Shown in pieces: positions 46,301 to 60,639 of a stretch of DNA of 64,000 nt (positions within the stretch are counted from its first letter, which is position 1; every line of letters starts with the position of its first letter). Below the pieces are notes generated by a model. It was not told where the DNA came from. It searched no databases and saw only the letters and a program-made list of their open reading frames with translations. Position numbers and translations under genes: made by a program. This DNA is from Artemia franciscana (Eukaryota > Arthropoda > Branchiopoda > Anostraca > Artemiidae): NCBI RefSeq assembly GCF_032884065.1, contig NC_088883.1:23555637-23619636 (forward strand), read 5' to 3'.

Positions 46301-47889
46301 CGTCAGATATGACTTTTGATTTTACATCAGAAATTTATAACTACACTTTAGTTGTTATAGAAGATTTGTGCGTAAGTATGGCAAACAAACCTCTTAAGAA
46401 TTTGGGAAAGCCTTCACCTAACCGTATCGCTGCTGTTTCGACATGTGTAGAATTGGATCGTGAACAAAGTTACAGTACGAGTGATCTATTGTCGTATGTA
46501 CAAAATAACATTTCCAAGTTAACGTCGGAACAAAAAGACATTTATGATACGATAATGCATTGTGTCGATAACAACGTTGGAGAAATTTTCTTTTTGGATG
46601 CGCCAGGAGGTACTGGTAAAACGTTTGTTATAAAACTGATTCTGGCATCAATTCGATCAAAAAATGATATAGCGTTGGCAATTGCGTCGTCCGGAATAGC
46701 CGCAACATTGCTGCCTGGTGGAAGAACTGCTCATTCCGCTTTGAAATTGCCTCTGAACTTGCATTCTACAGAAACTCCAACGTGCAATATTTACAAATCA
46801 TCTGGGATGGGTAAAGTATTGCAGCAATGCAAACTTATTATTTGGGATGAGTGCACAATGGCACACAAAAAATCGCTCGAGGCTCTGGATCAATGCTTGA
46901 AAGATTTGCGAGGGAAGTCGAAACCCTTTGGCAGCACCTTAACATTGCTTGCGGGAGATTTCAGGCAAACATTACCTATAATACCTAGATCAACTCCTGC
47001 AGACGAAATGAATGCTTGCCTGAAAAATTCTAATTTATGGGCACACGTAAAAACATTAAAATTAACTACAAATATGCGTGTCCGATTGCAAAACGATGAC
47101 TCTGGTCAAACATTTTCAGATCAATTGCTGGCAATGGGAAACGGAAAGCTCCCAGTAGACTCAATTTCAGGACGTATACAACTACCTGCTGATTTCTGTA
47201 ATTTAGTGACGTCCAAAAATGAATTGATTGAAAAAGTATTTCCGAATATTCTAAAAAATTATAAAAATAATAAATGGCTAAGTGAAAGAGCGATTCTCGC
47301 ACCCAAAAATATAGACGTCCACGAAATCAACAATATTGTTTTGACCAAGATTCGAGACCAGGCAGTCCTTTACAAGTCAGTCGACACAGTTTTGGAACCA
47401 AATGAAGCGGTTAATTATCCATCTGAATTTTTAAATTCCCTAGATCTTTCAGGGTTTCCACCACACGTGCTACAACTAAAAATAGGCGTACCAATAATAC
47501 TTTTAAGAAATATAAACCCACCAAAGCTTTGCAATGGCACTCGACTTGCCGTAAAAAAAACAATGGAAAACCTAATAGAGGCCACAATCTTGACAGGGCC
47601 TTTTGAGGGTGAGGCTGTTCTTATTCCTCGCATTCCCATGATTCCAACGGATCTGCCTTTTCAATTTAAAAGATTGCAATTCCCAATTCGATTAGCATTT
47701 GCAATCACCATTAACAAAGCTCAAGGTCAATCATTAGAAAAATGTGGTATAGATCTTAATACTGATTGTTTTTCCCATGGACAATTGTACGTTGCAGGTT
47801 CGAGGGTCGGTAAACCTGACAATCAATTTATATGCAGCGACAATCGGACAGCGAAGAATGTTGTATATTCGCAAGTTTTACGCAGTTAA
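43347..47889 (+). pseudogene. Helitron Rep/helicase (HUH endonuclease and PIF1-like helicase), three lesions
   Basis: Single Helitron protein gene. The N-terminus (43347-43746) is K/R/E-rich with three 23-residue repeats (69-bp period from 43545). After a frameshift near 43745 comes a zinc-finger-like CPYCKALKF...MCC segment and the Helitron-specific N domain. The Rep domain has FITFTCNQSWDEI, then a TAG at 44945-44947 in the same frame, GLPHAHI with the HUH metal-binding pair at 45110-45118, and the two catalytic tyrosines in YICKY (45530 and 45542). A frameshift lies between about 45800 and 45856. The SF1 helicase part has Walker A GGTGKT (46606-46623), LIIWDECTMAH, GDFRQTLP, and a C-terminal INKAQGQS and GQLYVAGSRV. 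All catalytic residues survive. Rep would nick and join single strands for rolling-circle transposition. Confidence 0.92.
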
Positions 47890-47897
47890 TTTGTATT

Positions 47898-48403
47898 TTG
47901 GAACCAAATGAAGCGGTTAATTATCCATCTGAATTTTTAAATTCCATAGATCCTTCAGGGTTTCCACCACACGTGCTACAACTAAAAATAGGCGTACCAA
48001 TAATACTTTTAAGAAATATCAACCCACCAAAGCTTTGCAATGGCACGCGACTTGCCGTAAAAAAAAACAATGGAAAACCTAATAGAGGCCACAATCTTGA
48101 CAGGGCCTTATGAGGGTGAGGCTGTTCTTATTCCTCGCATTCCCATGATTCCAACGGATCTGCTTTTTCAATTTAAAAGATTGCAATTCCCAATTCGATT
48201 AGCATTTGCAACCACCATCAACAAAGCTCAAGGGCAATCACTAGAAAAATGCGGTATAGATCTTAATACAGATTGCTTTACCAATGTACAATTGTATGTT
48301 GCATCTTTGAGGGTCGGTAAACCTGACAATCTATTTATACGCACAGACAATGGGACAGCGAAGACTGTTGTATATTCACAAGTTTTACGTAGTTAATTTG
48401 TAT
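47898..48403 (+). repeat. Direct duplication of the Helitron helicase 3' end
   Basis: Repeats 47392-47897 with a period of 506 bp at about 95 percent identity by eye. A one-base change in the A-run near 48061 breaks the frame, so this copy is a passive duplicate. Confidence 0.9.
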
Positions 48404-48423
48404 TGTATCTATCTATCTATCTA

Positions 48424-50870
<2,447 letters not shown>

Positions 50871-50871
50871 C

Positions 50872-51087
50872 AATCTCATTAGTTGGGGGAAGTCTCTTCC
50901 TCAACAGTGCTGTAATAACATCCTTAATTTTATCATGAAGCGCCGGGAATCGCATCATGTCTGTCTGTATTTCAGTGCCGCAATGCTGAACGATGCGCTG
51001 CAGTTCTTCATGGACTAACTCAACACATCTGAGGGACGGCTCCTCTAGTTTTCTGATCTGGCGCTGGACTAGCAATTCGAATGCTAT
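50872..51087 (-). CDS. Drp1: DRP1/DNM1L dynamin-like GTPase, stalk exon
   Basis: Exon of 72 codons, phase 0 at both ends. The acceptor is TTTTTTAG (51088-51095) and the donor GTATGT starts at 50871. It encodes [45 protein letters not shown] and [12 protein letters not shown]. This is the stalk (dynamin middle) region of the mitochondrial and peroxisomal fission dynamin DRP1; [14 protein letters not shown] and LRKRLP-TNE distinguish it from classical dynamins. DRP1 oligomerises through this region around mitochondria. It joins in frame to the exon at 54738-54888. No downstream exon was found below it. Confidence 0.92.
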
Positions 51088-51089
51088 CT

Positions 51090-53000
51090 AAAAAAGATAA
51101 TATAAACATATGCAGTTTAATACCCCTTTTTCCCCCAACTAAAGGCTATAATAAAGAGATGGATACTGAAAAAAATCCCACAGAACCCCTGGTCGTATCC
51201 AGAATTTTCTACAACAAAAAATAACTTTGAACGCATCAAAAATTTGTTCATATTTATTTTTGTTACCAGTTTTACGAACCGGACAAACATTTCGAGGCGT
51301 GGGGGGGGGGGGTTCAAACCCCCTAGCCCCCCTGGATACGGCCTTGATAAAATCCCTCCAGAGCTATTGCTGGCACACAGAGCGTCGATACGACGCTTCA
51401 GCTACCTGGGTCTGTTACAGCGATAAATTAAAGTTCTAAAGCGATAAAGAAACAAAAGGGAATTAGACCAGAATAAGGAAAAGACAAACCAAAAGGACGC
51501 GGATATTTCGCCTGTATAAAACAAGGCGTCATCAATCCTAAGGAAAAAAAAATCTGAAATAAACCATGAAACCTAAAATCAAAGAAAATCTAAAACCAAA
51601 GAAATGAAAAACCAACCAATTGGTCTTTATTTCTTGTATTGTTGGTTTGTTTTCTAAAGCTAAGACTAAAACTATGACTAACAGCTTTCTAAAACTGTAT
51701 ACCTAAAGCTAAGAAATAACAAACACACCAATTGGGTTTTTATTTCTGGTTTTATTGGTTTGTTTTTTTATATTTTAGTTTTAGATTTGATGTAATTTTA
51801 GGTTTTAATAGATTATTTTGGATTTTATCTTTGTTTTTCGTCTACATTTAGCGTTGAAGACACCTTGTTACATACAAGAGAAATATCTGCGTTGTGTTAG
51901 TTTGTCTTTTTTTTCTGCTGGCTGTAGTCCCGTTTCTTTCCTTCATCTTGAGGTTTTTTCTTTTTTTCTTCGTTTTTTTTTTTACAGAGATAAGTGGCAA
52001 CCTTGAGGCAGCGGGTATCGCCCCTTGGACCCCGTACTGACAAACAGAGCATTAATTGACAGTGATACCAAAAAGCAGGATCAAAGGAAAATCTACGAAA
52101 TGGAAATTTCAAAACAGTGGACAAAACTGAAAAAAAATATATCAAATTTATACATTTTTAACATATATTTAAGGGGCATTATCCCCGGAAAGCAAAGAAA
52201 CAAGAATAAGATAGGAATTTAGAAGATCCTTAGATCTTCCCTCAACAAAATAACAAACAAGCTACAAAATTTTTTTCTAAGCAAAACACGGCTTATCTTG
52301 TTAGTAAGGTTGAATCGTATTCCAAACTCAATTTGGCATTAAGAATTCCCAGATCTAGCATATACGGTCTCGATTTTATAGGAAAATTGACAAACAAAAG
52401 CACACAAATGATAAAAAAAATAATTACAGCTTCTCTTCCTTTCATCAACGCGATAAGAATAGAAAATACATTTTTCAGTTAAATATAGCTATCTCACTTT
52501 GTAAGGTCGATTCGTATCCCTAATTCAATTTGATATTTATAATTCCAGCCTTAGACTCTTCCACAGTCGTCTCAGTCTCAAGCCTCACACTCTTCTTTGG
52601 CTAAACTTAGAATATCGAAAGTTTTCTTCTTCTTCTTTATTGAACTGGGGACGAATGTCCAAATGGTTGGACATCCAGAAAAGAGAACGTCGTATTTAAA
52701 AAAATACGACAAGCCCATTATTGAATTCTTTGCAGGTTTATGCATTGATTCATTTTTATGAGAAAACACAAGATTGAAGCTGTCCACAGCCCAAAGGGCG
52801 TATCCAAGGAGACGCTGAGAGTACGATTTCGTAAAGCTATCTGCCTTATCTACTTGCAAGCAAATTTTACTCGGTAAGGTACTTCGCATATCATTACTGT
52901 AATCATCAAATTTTAATCAGAAACTAACTCTTTAATTTTTAATAAGAAAAAGGAAATATACATTTTGTAAGCAATAAACTGAAATTTACAATCTTCTCTA
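51090..53000. other. DRP1 intron, repeats only
   Basis: A G/C-run fragment at 51295-51345, AT-rich paired blocks near 51610-51780 (ACCAATTGG and GGTTTGTT words recurring), and an open minus frame at 52578-52889 with no recognisable domain, whose DNA contains small hairpins (GTCGTATTT/AAATACGAC near 52691). No exon seen. Confidence 0.45.
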
Positions 53001-53004
53001 AGGG

Positions 53005-53375
53005 AGGTGCTGGCCTCTCTTGCACTCAGGGCAAAATCTTGATTAGCACCCCAAACCTGTCCCCCGAACAATTTTTAGGCCAAATTTTAACAAAATTTTC
53101 ACAAAATGAATTGATAATTAATTTTTCATTTACTATTCAAATTATTATTATTTAATTATTTACAAAAAAATTTATTAATTATTTAATATTTATTATTTTG
53201 ATTTATCAACTGTACCCTCAACTCTATTTTGATAAAAATAAAAACTTAAAAATTAACAAATTGATTATAACTGTTAGAATATTTATTTAAAATTTTGCAC
53301 CTTTAAAATTTCGGCAACCCAGGAATATGCCCCTTCTGTACCTCCCCTAAAACCGCCTCTTCTCTTCTCTAAAAC
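53005..53375. repeat. ~380-bp dispersed repeat, copy 2
   Basis: Same order of blocks as 38440-38820, about 75 percent alike by eye. Confidence 0.75.
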
Positions 53376-54326
53376 AGAAGAGTCTTTGACAATATGTTTG
53401 CACTAGCAATGACAGAGCAAATCAATATTGACTATATTTTACCAAAAATACTACAAAATTTATTTTTTGCATTTCAGAGAAGAGAAACGATAATTAGTCC
53501 TATTCAAACACGAGCTACAATTGGTTTCATGAAGGCATAAATGACACTACCGAATGTCAGACAATAGTAGAAATGAGGTTTAGTTCCATATTTGCGTACA
53601 TCACTTATTTATTGAGACGTGAGCTATTCAACGTTGTTTAGAGGAGGAGTTAACTGAACTCCTCTCAACTTTCCAACGTTCTCTATTCAACGTTTTTTCA
53701 AGGAGACATTTACTGAGCTCCTTTCATCGTTCTCTATTCAACATTTTTTTCTGAAAATTTCCTGAAATTAATATTTTTCCGTAAAAAAATTACTGAAAAA
53801 CAACTAAGGTTCCCAAGAGAAAACTAAAAAAATGTCTACATTCATACAAAGGCAAGGCCATATCGAGTATTTTTGTCCAGGGTGGGGGTATTCATTTTTA
53901 TTTTTTACAGAATATAACAGAAATTTGTTTAAGTATTTTTGTTACTTTTTTTACGAATGGAAAAAAATAATCGAGCGATAGGGGCATCAAACCGGGTAGC
54001 CCCCCCCCGGAAAAATGGTAATAAAATAATATTTATTCATTGAAATGAATACATGGTAAGATTGTTGACACATCACCAGGATACCAACAAGCACCGATAT
54101 TTTTGGTGTCATATCGAGGATCGGCAATGATATGTTTGGTCCAGAGTAGCCACTATACTATTCGATAAGTGCTATTAAATTATTATTAAATTATAAATTA
54201 TTATATTATTAAATTAAAAACAAGTGATTTACTATATGAAAAGTGTGGAAAGTAAGAATTGTGCAATTACAGTGGATATTCGAGGCTATAGCACTGAGTG
54301 GCACGTAAATCTTCTCATTTACATGC

Positions 54327-54486
<160 letters not shown>

Positions 54487-54737
54487 TCTTTGTTTCGTCA
54501 ATCACAATAAGAATTATTAATTTCTAAATCGTGATCGCGTCTTTCTCGAGGCAAATACGAGATTCACACTCCCAGCTGAAGAAACTAGTTCTATTTTTTA
54601 AACAGAATAAACAGTTTACACCGAAACATTTTTAAGCCAAATTTAGCGGTTGTTTTGAGCAAACCTAGCAAAAAAAAAATCTGTGAAATTTTAATGAATG
54701 AGAAATTAGCTAAAAAGAAAATAAAAGGCTGGCTTAC

Positions 54738-54888
54738 TTCAGGAACAAATATGGCAGGACGTGGGCCGCTTGAATTTCTGATTGCAGTTAATATATCAAA
54801 CTGGGTCAGACCAGAGAGGGCGTTAATGCAATCTAATGTCTTACCGAATGTCTCATGGAATATATAGGAGATTCTGGCTCCTCCAAAC
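54738..54888 (-). CDS. Drp1: DRP1/DNM1L, stalk exon with HETFG and FVPE motifs
   Basis: Exon of 151 bp. The acceptor TTTAAG ends at 54889 and the donor GTAAGC starts at 54737. One base completes the leucine codon of the preceding exon (SEL), then [18 protein letters not shown], a [15 protein letters not shown] block and [10 protein letters not shown] follow. Every one of these blocks is typical of DRP1 proteins. Phase is 2 at the start and 0 at the end, matching the exons at 60494 and 50872. No stop, no frame error. Confidence 0.93.
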
Positions 54889-54989
54889 CTTAAACAAATA
54901 AATAAAAAGATTAAATTTTAAAAGAAATCGTTCAAGTAGGCAAAATGTATGGCGAGCAACTTGCCCCCCCCCCCCTTCTCATCTCTTTA

Positions 54990-55400
54990 GCGTCACTGCT
55001 TGCGTAAAATTTGTACGATCGTAATTGTTTTTTAACAGCTTTGCAAAATATATTCGTAATATAGCTTGTAACAATGCTTGTATGCGTGTTGTATGGGTCG
55101 TAAGCTTTGTTATCAGGCTCCAGATTTACATTTTATTTGGGTACTGTTGCTAAAGTGCTATCGCGTTAGTGATTAGCTTTGATATGGTGCGCATTTGGCG
55201 ATAAAGGCTTAACAGAAAGCCGTTCGTCCCTGAATGGAATGCCAGAAGGTAATGAAAGATTTAAGCGAAATTAGAACTTCCTGGGAGGGTGTAAAGAGAA
55301 GAGTTTTCAAAATTGGGATGGAGGAGGAGCATCCGTAGCCGTGTTGCCTCAGGCGGTTTGGTGCTACAGAGTTCGTTAGTGATGGCAGTAGTAGTAAGGT
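54990..55400 (+). mobile_element. RTE-like LINE 3'-end fragment
   Basis: Plus-strand sequence with a GCATCCGTAGCCGTGTTGCC word, a CTCAGGCGG-TTGGTGCTACAG word and a terminal GTAGTAGTA microsatellite, which looks like the 3' end of an RTE-like LINE. No intact domain remains. Confidence 0.35.
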
Positions 55401-55759
55401 ACGCGGTTTCTTCCGTTTTCAAAAATCACTAAGAAACTGGCAAATTTATTAAAAAAATTACAGTATATTCCTTATGTTCAGAGATCTTTTGTATATTGAT
55501 CATACTTATTGAATTACGGTACCACTTAGAACCTGATAGTAAAAAAGTCCTTGGCCGAAAAAAACTTCACAAGATTTGATTCAAATGACGAGCCTTTAAA
55601 TGCCGAACGTAAAGCCTTCAAATTCTAAGCCTTTCTAATTATCCCATAGGTAGAACTTAGGTGGTAACTAGAGCCATATCCAGGATTTTCGCTCGGGAGG
55701 GGTTATTTTTTTCGGGGGGGGGGGGTTACGCAATACAAATTTTTGAAAATGCATTTAAA

Positions 55760-56270
55760 AAAGCTTGTACGTATTTTTCAAGTGCACCCGATGTAGTTTT
55801 CAACATGTTTGTTACCTGAACAGATACCATATAATACAAAGCGAACATACCTCAAGGTTTCTTCTGACTGAAAATAATTTTTAGAATACGTCCTCTGTAG
55901 TTCTCAATAGATACCATATAATACAAAAAAAAAATCTCAGATTTATTTTAACTAAAAATAACTTGTTAAGTGTATCAAATATAGTTATCCCTTAACTTAT
56001 TACCAAAATAGATACCATACAATATTAAGAAAACACGCCTCACGGTTGCTTTTGACTGAAAATAATTTTTAGAGTGCATCCAACATAGTATTTAATAGAC
56101 TTATTACCTGAATAGATACCATATAATATAAAAAAAAACACCCCTCTAATTGATTTTTACTGAAAAAATCTTTCAAAGTGCATCCAATAAAGTTTTTCGT
56201 GGATTTGTTACCTGAAGAGATATCATAAAATAAAGAAAAATCATTACAATAAACAAGCAAACAGCCACCA
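55760..56270. repeat. ~103-bp tandem repeat, about 4.6 copies
   Basis: AGATACCATATAAT recurs at about 55822, 55909, 56010, 56113 and 56217, with TTACCTGAA before it and a GACTGAAAATAATTTTTAGA-like word after it. Spacing is 87-104 bp. Confidence 0.85.
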
Positions 56271-56279
56271 GGCTCCTAA

Positions 56280-57570
56280 TAAGAATATTAAAAATCGACC
56301 AGGTGTAGGAGAAGCAGACCGGTTTTGCCAGTTAATCAGCAAATAATCAGTTTTACCAGCTTCAAACACCTTGGGAAATACCTGCTGGCAGCAGGGAGGA
56401 AAACGCGCTAGGAGTTTGCGAAAACGCGTGCTACCTTTAGTCTACAGAATTTAAGAAAAAACGGTATAGTTTAAATAAAACTGTGATGACCTAGGGGTTT
56501 ATGTAAATTCTTTCAAATAAATGTAGCATTTAATTTGTGCTATATTACAATACCCAACTGAAATTACACGAGATACCATATGGTGTAACAGAGACAATCT
56601 TTTGTCATTTCTGTGTACTTATTCAAAGTATTTACAATAATTGCATTATTTTGGAGGTTACTAAGATGTGTTTAATTATTGTTATTAATTTTTTTTGTGA
56701 TTTTGTTTTGTTTTGTCATTTGTTTAAGTTTGGCATTGTATTTAATTGAACTTTTTTTTCCGTTGATTAAGGCTCCTGGACGTGGAGTTGAAGTATTCAA
56801 ATTTTTATTATTTAAAGTTTTTTTTTTTTGCTCAACTGATTTATTTAAATTAAACCCTTTTTTTCTCTCTTAAATTCTGTAAATGGAAAGGCAGTGTGGT
56901 CTAAAAAATTATTTAACTTTAGTCTATTATATAGCAATGCTTCTATGTGTTTCAATGCTAAGCATCTTTTGGAGTGGCTTTATATATTCGATGATTTTAA
57001 CCAAATAGCAAAAGTAACATGACGTACGCTATTGTCTGTACAAAATTCTTTATTATTATTATAATAATTAGTATATTATCATTACTGTAATTATTATTGT
57101 GCTGTTATTATTATCATGTTACTTTATTATTATGCTATTAATCCTGCGTTCGTATTATAATATCATTATTATGTTTATTTAAGTTATTATTAATACTAGG
57201 ATTATCATTATTATTATAATTAGTAGTACAATTATCAATATTGTAATTATTATTGCTATAATGTTATTACAATTCTGATACTTTATCATTATGTTATAAA
57301 TTCTTTATTATGAAATAGTTCGGAATGAACTGTAAGTAAGGAACGACTTTACCCAATAGTAACGGAAACTCTTATTGAATCAGAGTTCAAAGTGTATACA
57401 GCTGGCTTAAATCGGATATTTTATGACTTTATTCAATCAGTAAGCTCTTTTTACCTCAGAAATTGTGAAATATTTCAAAGATATGCTATAAGCCTGTTTT
57501 TTTAATAGCATACGGTCAGTTGAACTCTATTTTGGATATTGTAATATCCTCTCCTGGATTATTAATGACG
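56280..57570. other. AT-rich DNA with degenerate ATT repeats
   Basis: 57040-57310 is almost entirely ATT/ATA-type low-complexity sequence. 56750-56900 resembles 27920-28040 and 37860-37890 (word ATGGAAAGGCAGTGTGGTCT), so a dispersed repeat end is likely. No gene. Confidence 0.5.
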
Positions 57571-57639
57571 ATAACCTAGTCCCACCCACAGACTTCTCTC
57601 TTGCTGTGTCCTATCGTTTCATTTAACCCCAAGATGACG

Positions 57640-58760
57640 GGCGAGAAACTGATTTGGAATGCAGAGCAAAATTTCTTGTTTCGAGCAAGAAAAGCGGGGA
57701 TTGCTTGTATTGATATTGCGATAACTGCTTGTGAATTTTTTTGCCACTGATTTGATACTTGAAGCCAAAAAATTGTTGTCAACTGAAGCTGCTGTTTCTA
57801 CACGTGCTAAAAATAGACAAAGATGATTGACAACGTCGGAGATACGATTAAATGTCTTTATCTCCGTGACGAACGTAAAGTAGTCCTACTCCGTTTTGTC
57901 ATTTTTGAAATTGATGAGGTACCTGTAGTGCCCGGTGAACCAACTGCTACACTTACTCAAAAAATAAATGAGTTATGCCTAAGCTTAAATCATCTAGTTG
58001 ATTCTGAAATGCTTGGGGCTAATCTTGGTTTGTCACATAACAGGTCGTCCCAGGCTTCAAATCCGACCTATACAGTACTCTTGAAGAGCCCACCAAAAAT
58101 TCTTGACGACCCCGTATCGCGAAGACTTTCTTAGTAAAATTTGTGGCAACAGTAGTGATCGTATTATTGCATTAAAGCCCCGCAAGGATGCTTGGCGGCT
58201 TATTTTGTCTGATAAAGATGCTGCTCAACTAGTAGCCCAAGCTCTCAACGATCATGATCAATCTTTGAATGCCAAAGTGAAAAACCCATCATATTTTGGA
58301 ATCGTTCACCGGACCCCTGAAATCCTTACATCTGATGATCTTATTCAGCTAGTAGCAAACTGCTCTGAAGCTAAGCAGCTAGATAGAACACGCTCCTTTC
58401 GACCCCAATTTGCTGAAAAGGCCCATCTCAAACAATCCTCTCGTGAAAGTTTATTTGTTGGATATGAGCACCTACCTATTACCGAGTTCACGTTTCTACA
58501 TATGCAATGTTATAACTGTCAACAATTCGGTCACGTCGCGGAATTGTGTAAGAATCCTCCGAAATGTGCAAGATGTTCTGGTGATCATCCAAAAGCTAAT
58601 AACAATCCGTGCAAGAAACCAACGAAATGCAGCTTATGTGGCTCAGCTGATAACACTTCATAAGCGTTTAGGTGTCCCGTCAAAAAGGCTATAATTAACA
58701 AATGACTGTCTCTACGATCCGCATTTCTTCCTGGAACATTAATGGTAGTGTTTTTTTACG
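57640..58760 (+). pseudogene. LINE ORF1 with CCHC zinc knuckles, and start of an ORF2
   Basis: Plus-strand relic. Two overlapping frames (57823-58134 and 58103-58663) give one gag-like ORF1 with a frameshift near 58110. The C-terminus has zinc knuckles CYNCQQFGHVAELC, CARCSGDHPKANNNPC and a CSLCG start, typical of nucleic-acid binding ORF1 proteins of non-LTR elements. The ORF1 frame ends at 58661-58663. An ATG at 58702 opens a frame with RISSWNING, the usual start of a LINE endonuclease, which is lost after about 40 codons. Confidence 0.8.
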
Positions 58761-59019
58761 AAGCGAGCTCTTGCAGAAAAATTCACTCAACATGAAATAA
58801 GTTTTAATCTTTTTGTTTTTGTTCTATGTTCTACCGTTGTTTTTTCTTTTCTGTTTTATTTGTTTTAGAAATGGGGCTATGCCAAGCTGGGGGTGGGTGG
58901 TACGTGATGAATCCTAGTTTAATGGTATCTTGAATTTGCCTAAATCTATCTCCGGTGACATCCTCTCATTGGGTGAGCGACTACTTCAGCTTCAAATAAT
59001 CCAACTGATGTTCCTAGTT

Positions 59020-60060
59020 TAACAAATAATTCAATAGGTCAGTATGTTAAATTTACATCAAATTCCCGTTTTTCAGCTGTTAGTAAGTATATTTCAGATT
59101 TAGATGAGGTTTCCAAATGAAGTGGTAGTTTTTCTGTGCTTCAGCTAATGTTCAAGGTCTTTACTCTTCATTTGATGAGGTGAAACAAATGGTACACAGT
59201 GGCCAACCCGATTTTATTGGTCTTTGTGAGACTTTCCTCAATTCGAAAACTGAGTCTCTATTGCATCTCTTTGGATATAAGATGGAGTATCTGAACCACA
59301 GTAGGATGGCTAAAGGTGGCCTTGCTGTTTATGGATCGGAATATCTTCAGTACTCTGTAAGGCATGACATGTCAAGAAATGAAGAAGGGATTTTTGAATC
59401 CATGTTTATTGAGATTAAAACTCAAACTATACCACTGATTGTTGGTAATATATGCTCTATTCCCTCTTTCCTTCAGATTCCTATTGAGGTTTTGGAAGCA
59501 ATCCGAGAACGTTCATATGAACTTGTCATTATGGATAACTTCAATATTAATTTGCGTGACCTGAGGTCATCTTCTTCTTTGGATTTTCTCTCAGTTATGC
59601 TTGCCTGTGGCACATTACCCTCAGCATACATTCCAACTTGCATAACTGATCCTACTGCTTCTTTGCTTGATAATATTTTTTTATCGTTGTCTTGGTGCAA
59701 AATTCTGTATCGATTAGTGACGTTTCAGACCATTTACCTATTTTTTCCAGTATGATTTGTCTTTTTCTCCTTACCTATGAGGCACCAGGGAGCTGGTTTT
59801 TCGTCTTTAAAATTTAATAACCAGGCGGCTCTTCTTAGATCGCGGTTGGCAGATCATTCGTGGGGTATTTTTGAAAATCAATCTGATGTAGAGTTATTTT
59901 TTAATTCTTTTCATGACTCTTTGAAAGAAATTATATTGGATACTTGTTATGAATCCCAGTTTAATTAGTGATCAAAGAGAAGAACCCCTTTGAATTCTTG
60001 GATGACACCTGGACTCCTTAGGAGCTGGAGGAAAAAACTTTTGGAAGGCTTACAGGTCCC
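59020..60060 (+). pseudogene. Second LINE: ORF1 tail and ORF2 endonuclease, truncated before RT
   Basis: After about 250 bp of unassigned sequence a separate LINE fragment begins. ASANVQGLYSSFDEV (59140-59185) starts an endonuclease domain with DFIGLCETFLNS (catalytic glutamate), KGGLAVYGS, and a YELVIMDNFNINL block where G-D-FN is usual. The open frame runs 59180-59755, with frame-shifted continuation to about 60050 (NSWMTPGLLRS-like linker). The element stops before any RT motif. It is distinct from the fragment ending at 58760 because two endonuclease starts are present. Confidence 0.75.
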
Positions 60061-60493
60061 ATAGGTTGTTATTATATAATAACAATAAAACATTTTAAAT
60101 CATTTGCTACCAAAGGGGGATATAAATAAAAAGTCTTGAAACATCCGCTACCGCATGAGGATAACAATAAAACGTTTTGAATCATTTGCTTGAGTCCGAA
60201 CTTTGGTGAATTCAATGTAAGCGTACCTAGAATTTAAACTTGCTTTGCAAATGAAAAGAAAAACTTTCTATGTTAGATTACCGAAAGTCATTGAATGAGG
60301 AAAACTGTCTATTTGATTTCTCTTTCAAACAAGATTCACGAACTTGACGCTTTTTCTTTTTCAATAGTGAAGGGAAGGTAGGGTTTTATGACCTGTGTTT
60401 TATTTCTTCACATCTACTTTTTCTAGGCGATTGGACCTGACACAAAAAATGGCCAGGTATCTAAACAAAAGATTTTTGCATTTATCTACTTAC
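60060..60493. other. No gene identified
   Basis: AT-rich with a short recurring AACAATAAAAC-TTT-AATCATTTGCT word (60080-60200). DRP1 intron. Confidence 0.45.
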
Positions 60494-60636
60494 AACTCGC
60501 TAGTTTCAATATTTTTGCCAGTACCATCAATGGCTGAGCAATATGCAGACGAAAATTTTGTGATGATTTGAAGAAGCGTCTGTTTCTTGTCAACGATATC
60601 TTCACCAAGCGAATTCAGTAATGATTGGAATCTTTT
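60494..60636 (-). CDS. Drp1: DRP1/DNM1L, stalk exon with LLQIITKF motif
   Basis: Exon of 143 bp. The acceptor is TTCTGTTTTAG and the donor GTAAGT starts at 60493. It encodes [38 protein letters not shown] and [18 protein letters not shown] and KNIETSEL are conserved in DRP1. Phase 0 at the start; it ends two bases into the leucine codon, completed by the exon at 54738-54888. Upstream exons, including the GTPase domain, must lie beyond position 64000, since none was recognised between 60640 and the window end. Confidence 0.92.
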
Positions 60637-60639
60637 CTA

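Larger units (their letters stand above)
43142..48423 (+). mobile_element. Near-autonomous Helitron encoding Rep-helicase
   Basis: Starts with TCTATATATATATAAATAAG after an A at 43141. It contains a CRE-rich 5' region (43182-43305), a TATA-like box (43313), and a Rep/helicase coding region 43347-47889. The 3' 0.5 kb of that gene is repeated at 47898-48396, followed by a TCTA microsatellite. The hairpin and CTAG end at 48680-48740 may belong to this element or to the short copy starting at 48424; only one terminus is present for the two. Coding lesions are few (two frameshifts, one stop), so it is relatively young. Confidence 0.85.

Noticed and set aside
52578-52889. 103-codon minus-strand frame within a DRP1 intron
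   Set aside because: No match to DRP1 or any family I know; its DNA holds small hairpins, so repeat debris is more likely.
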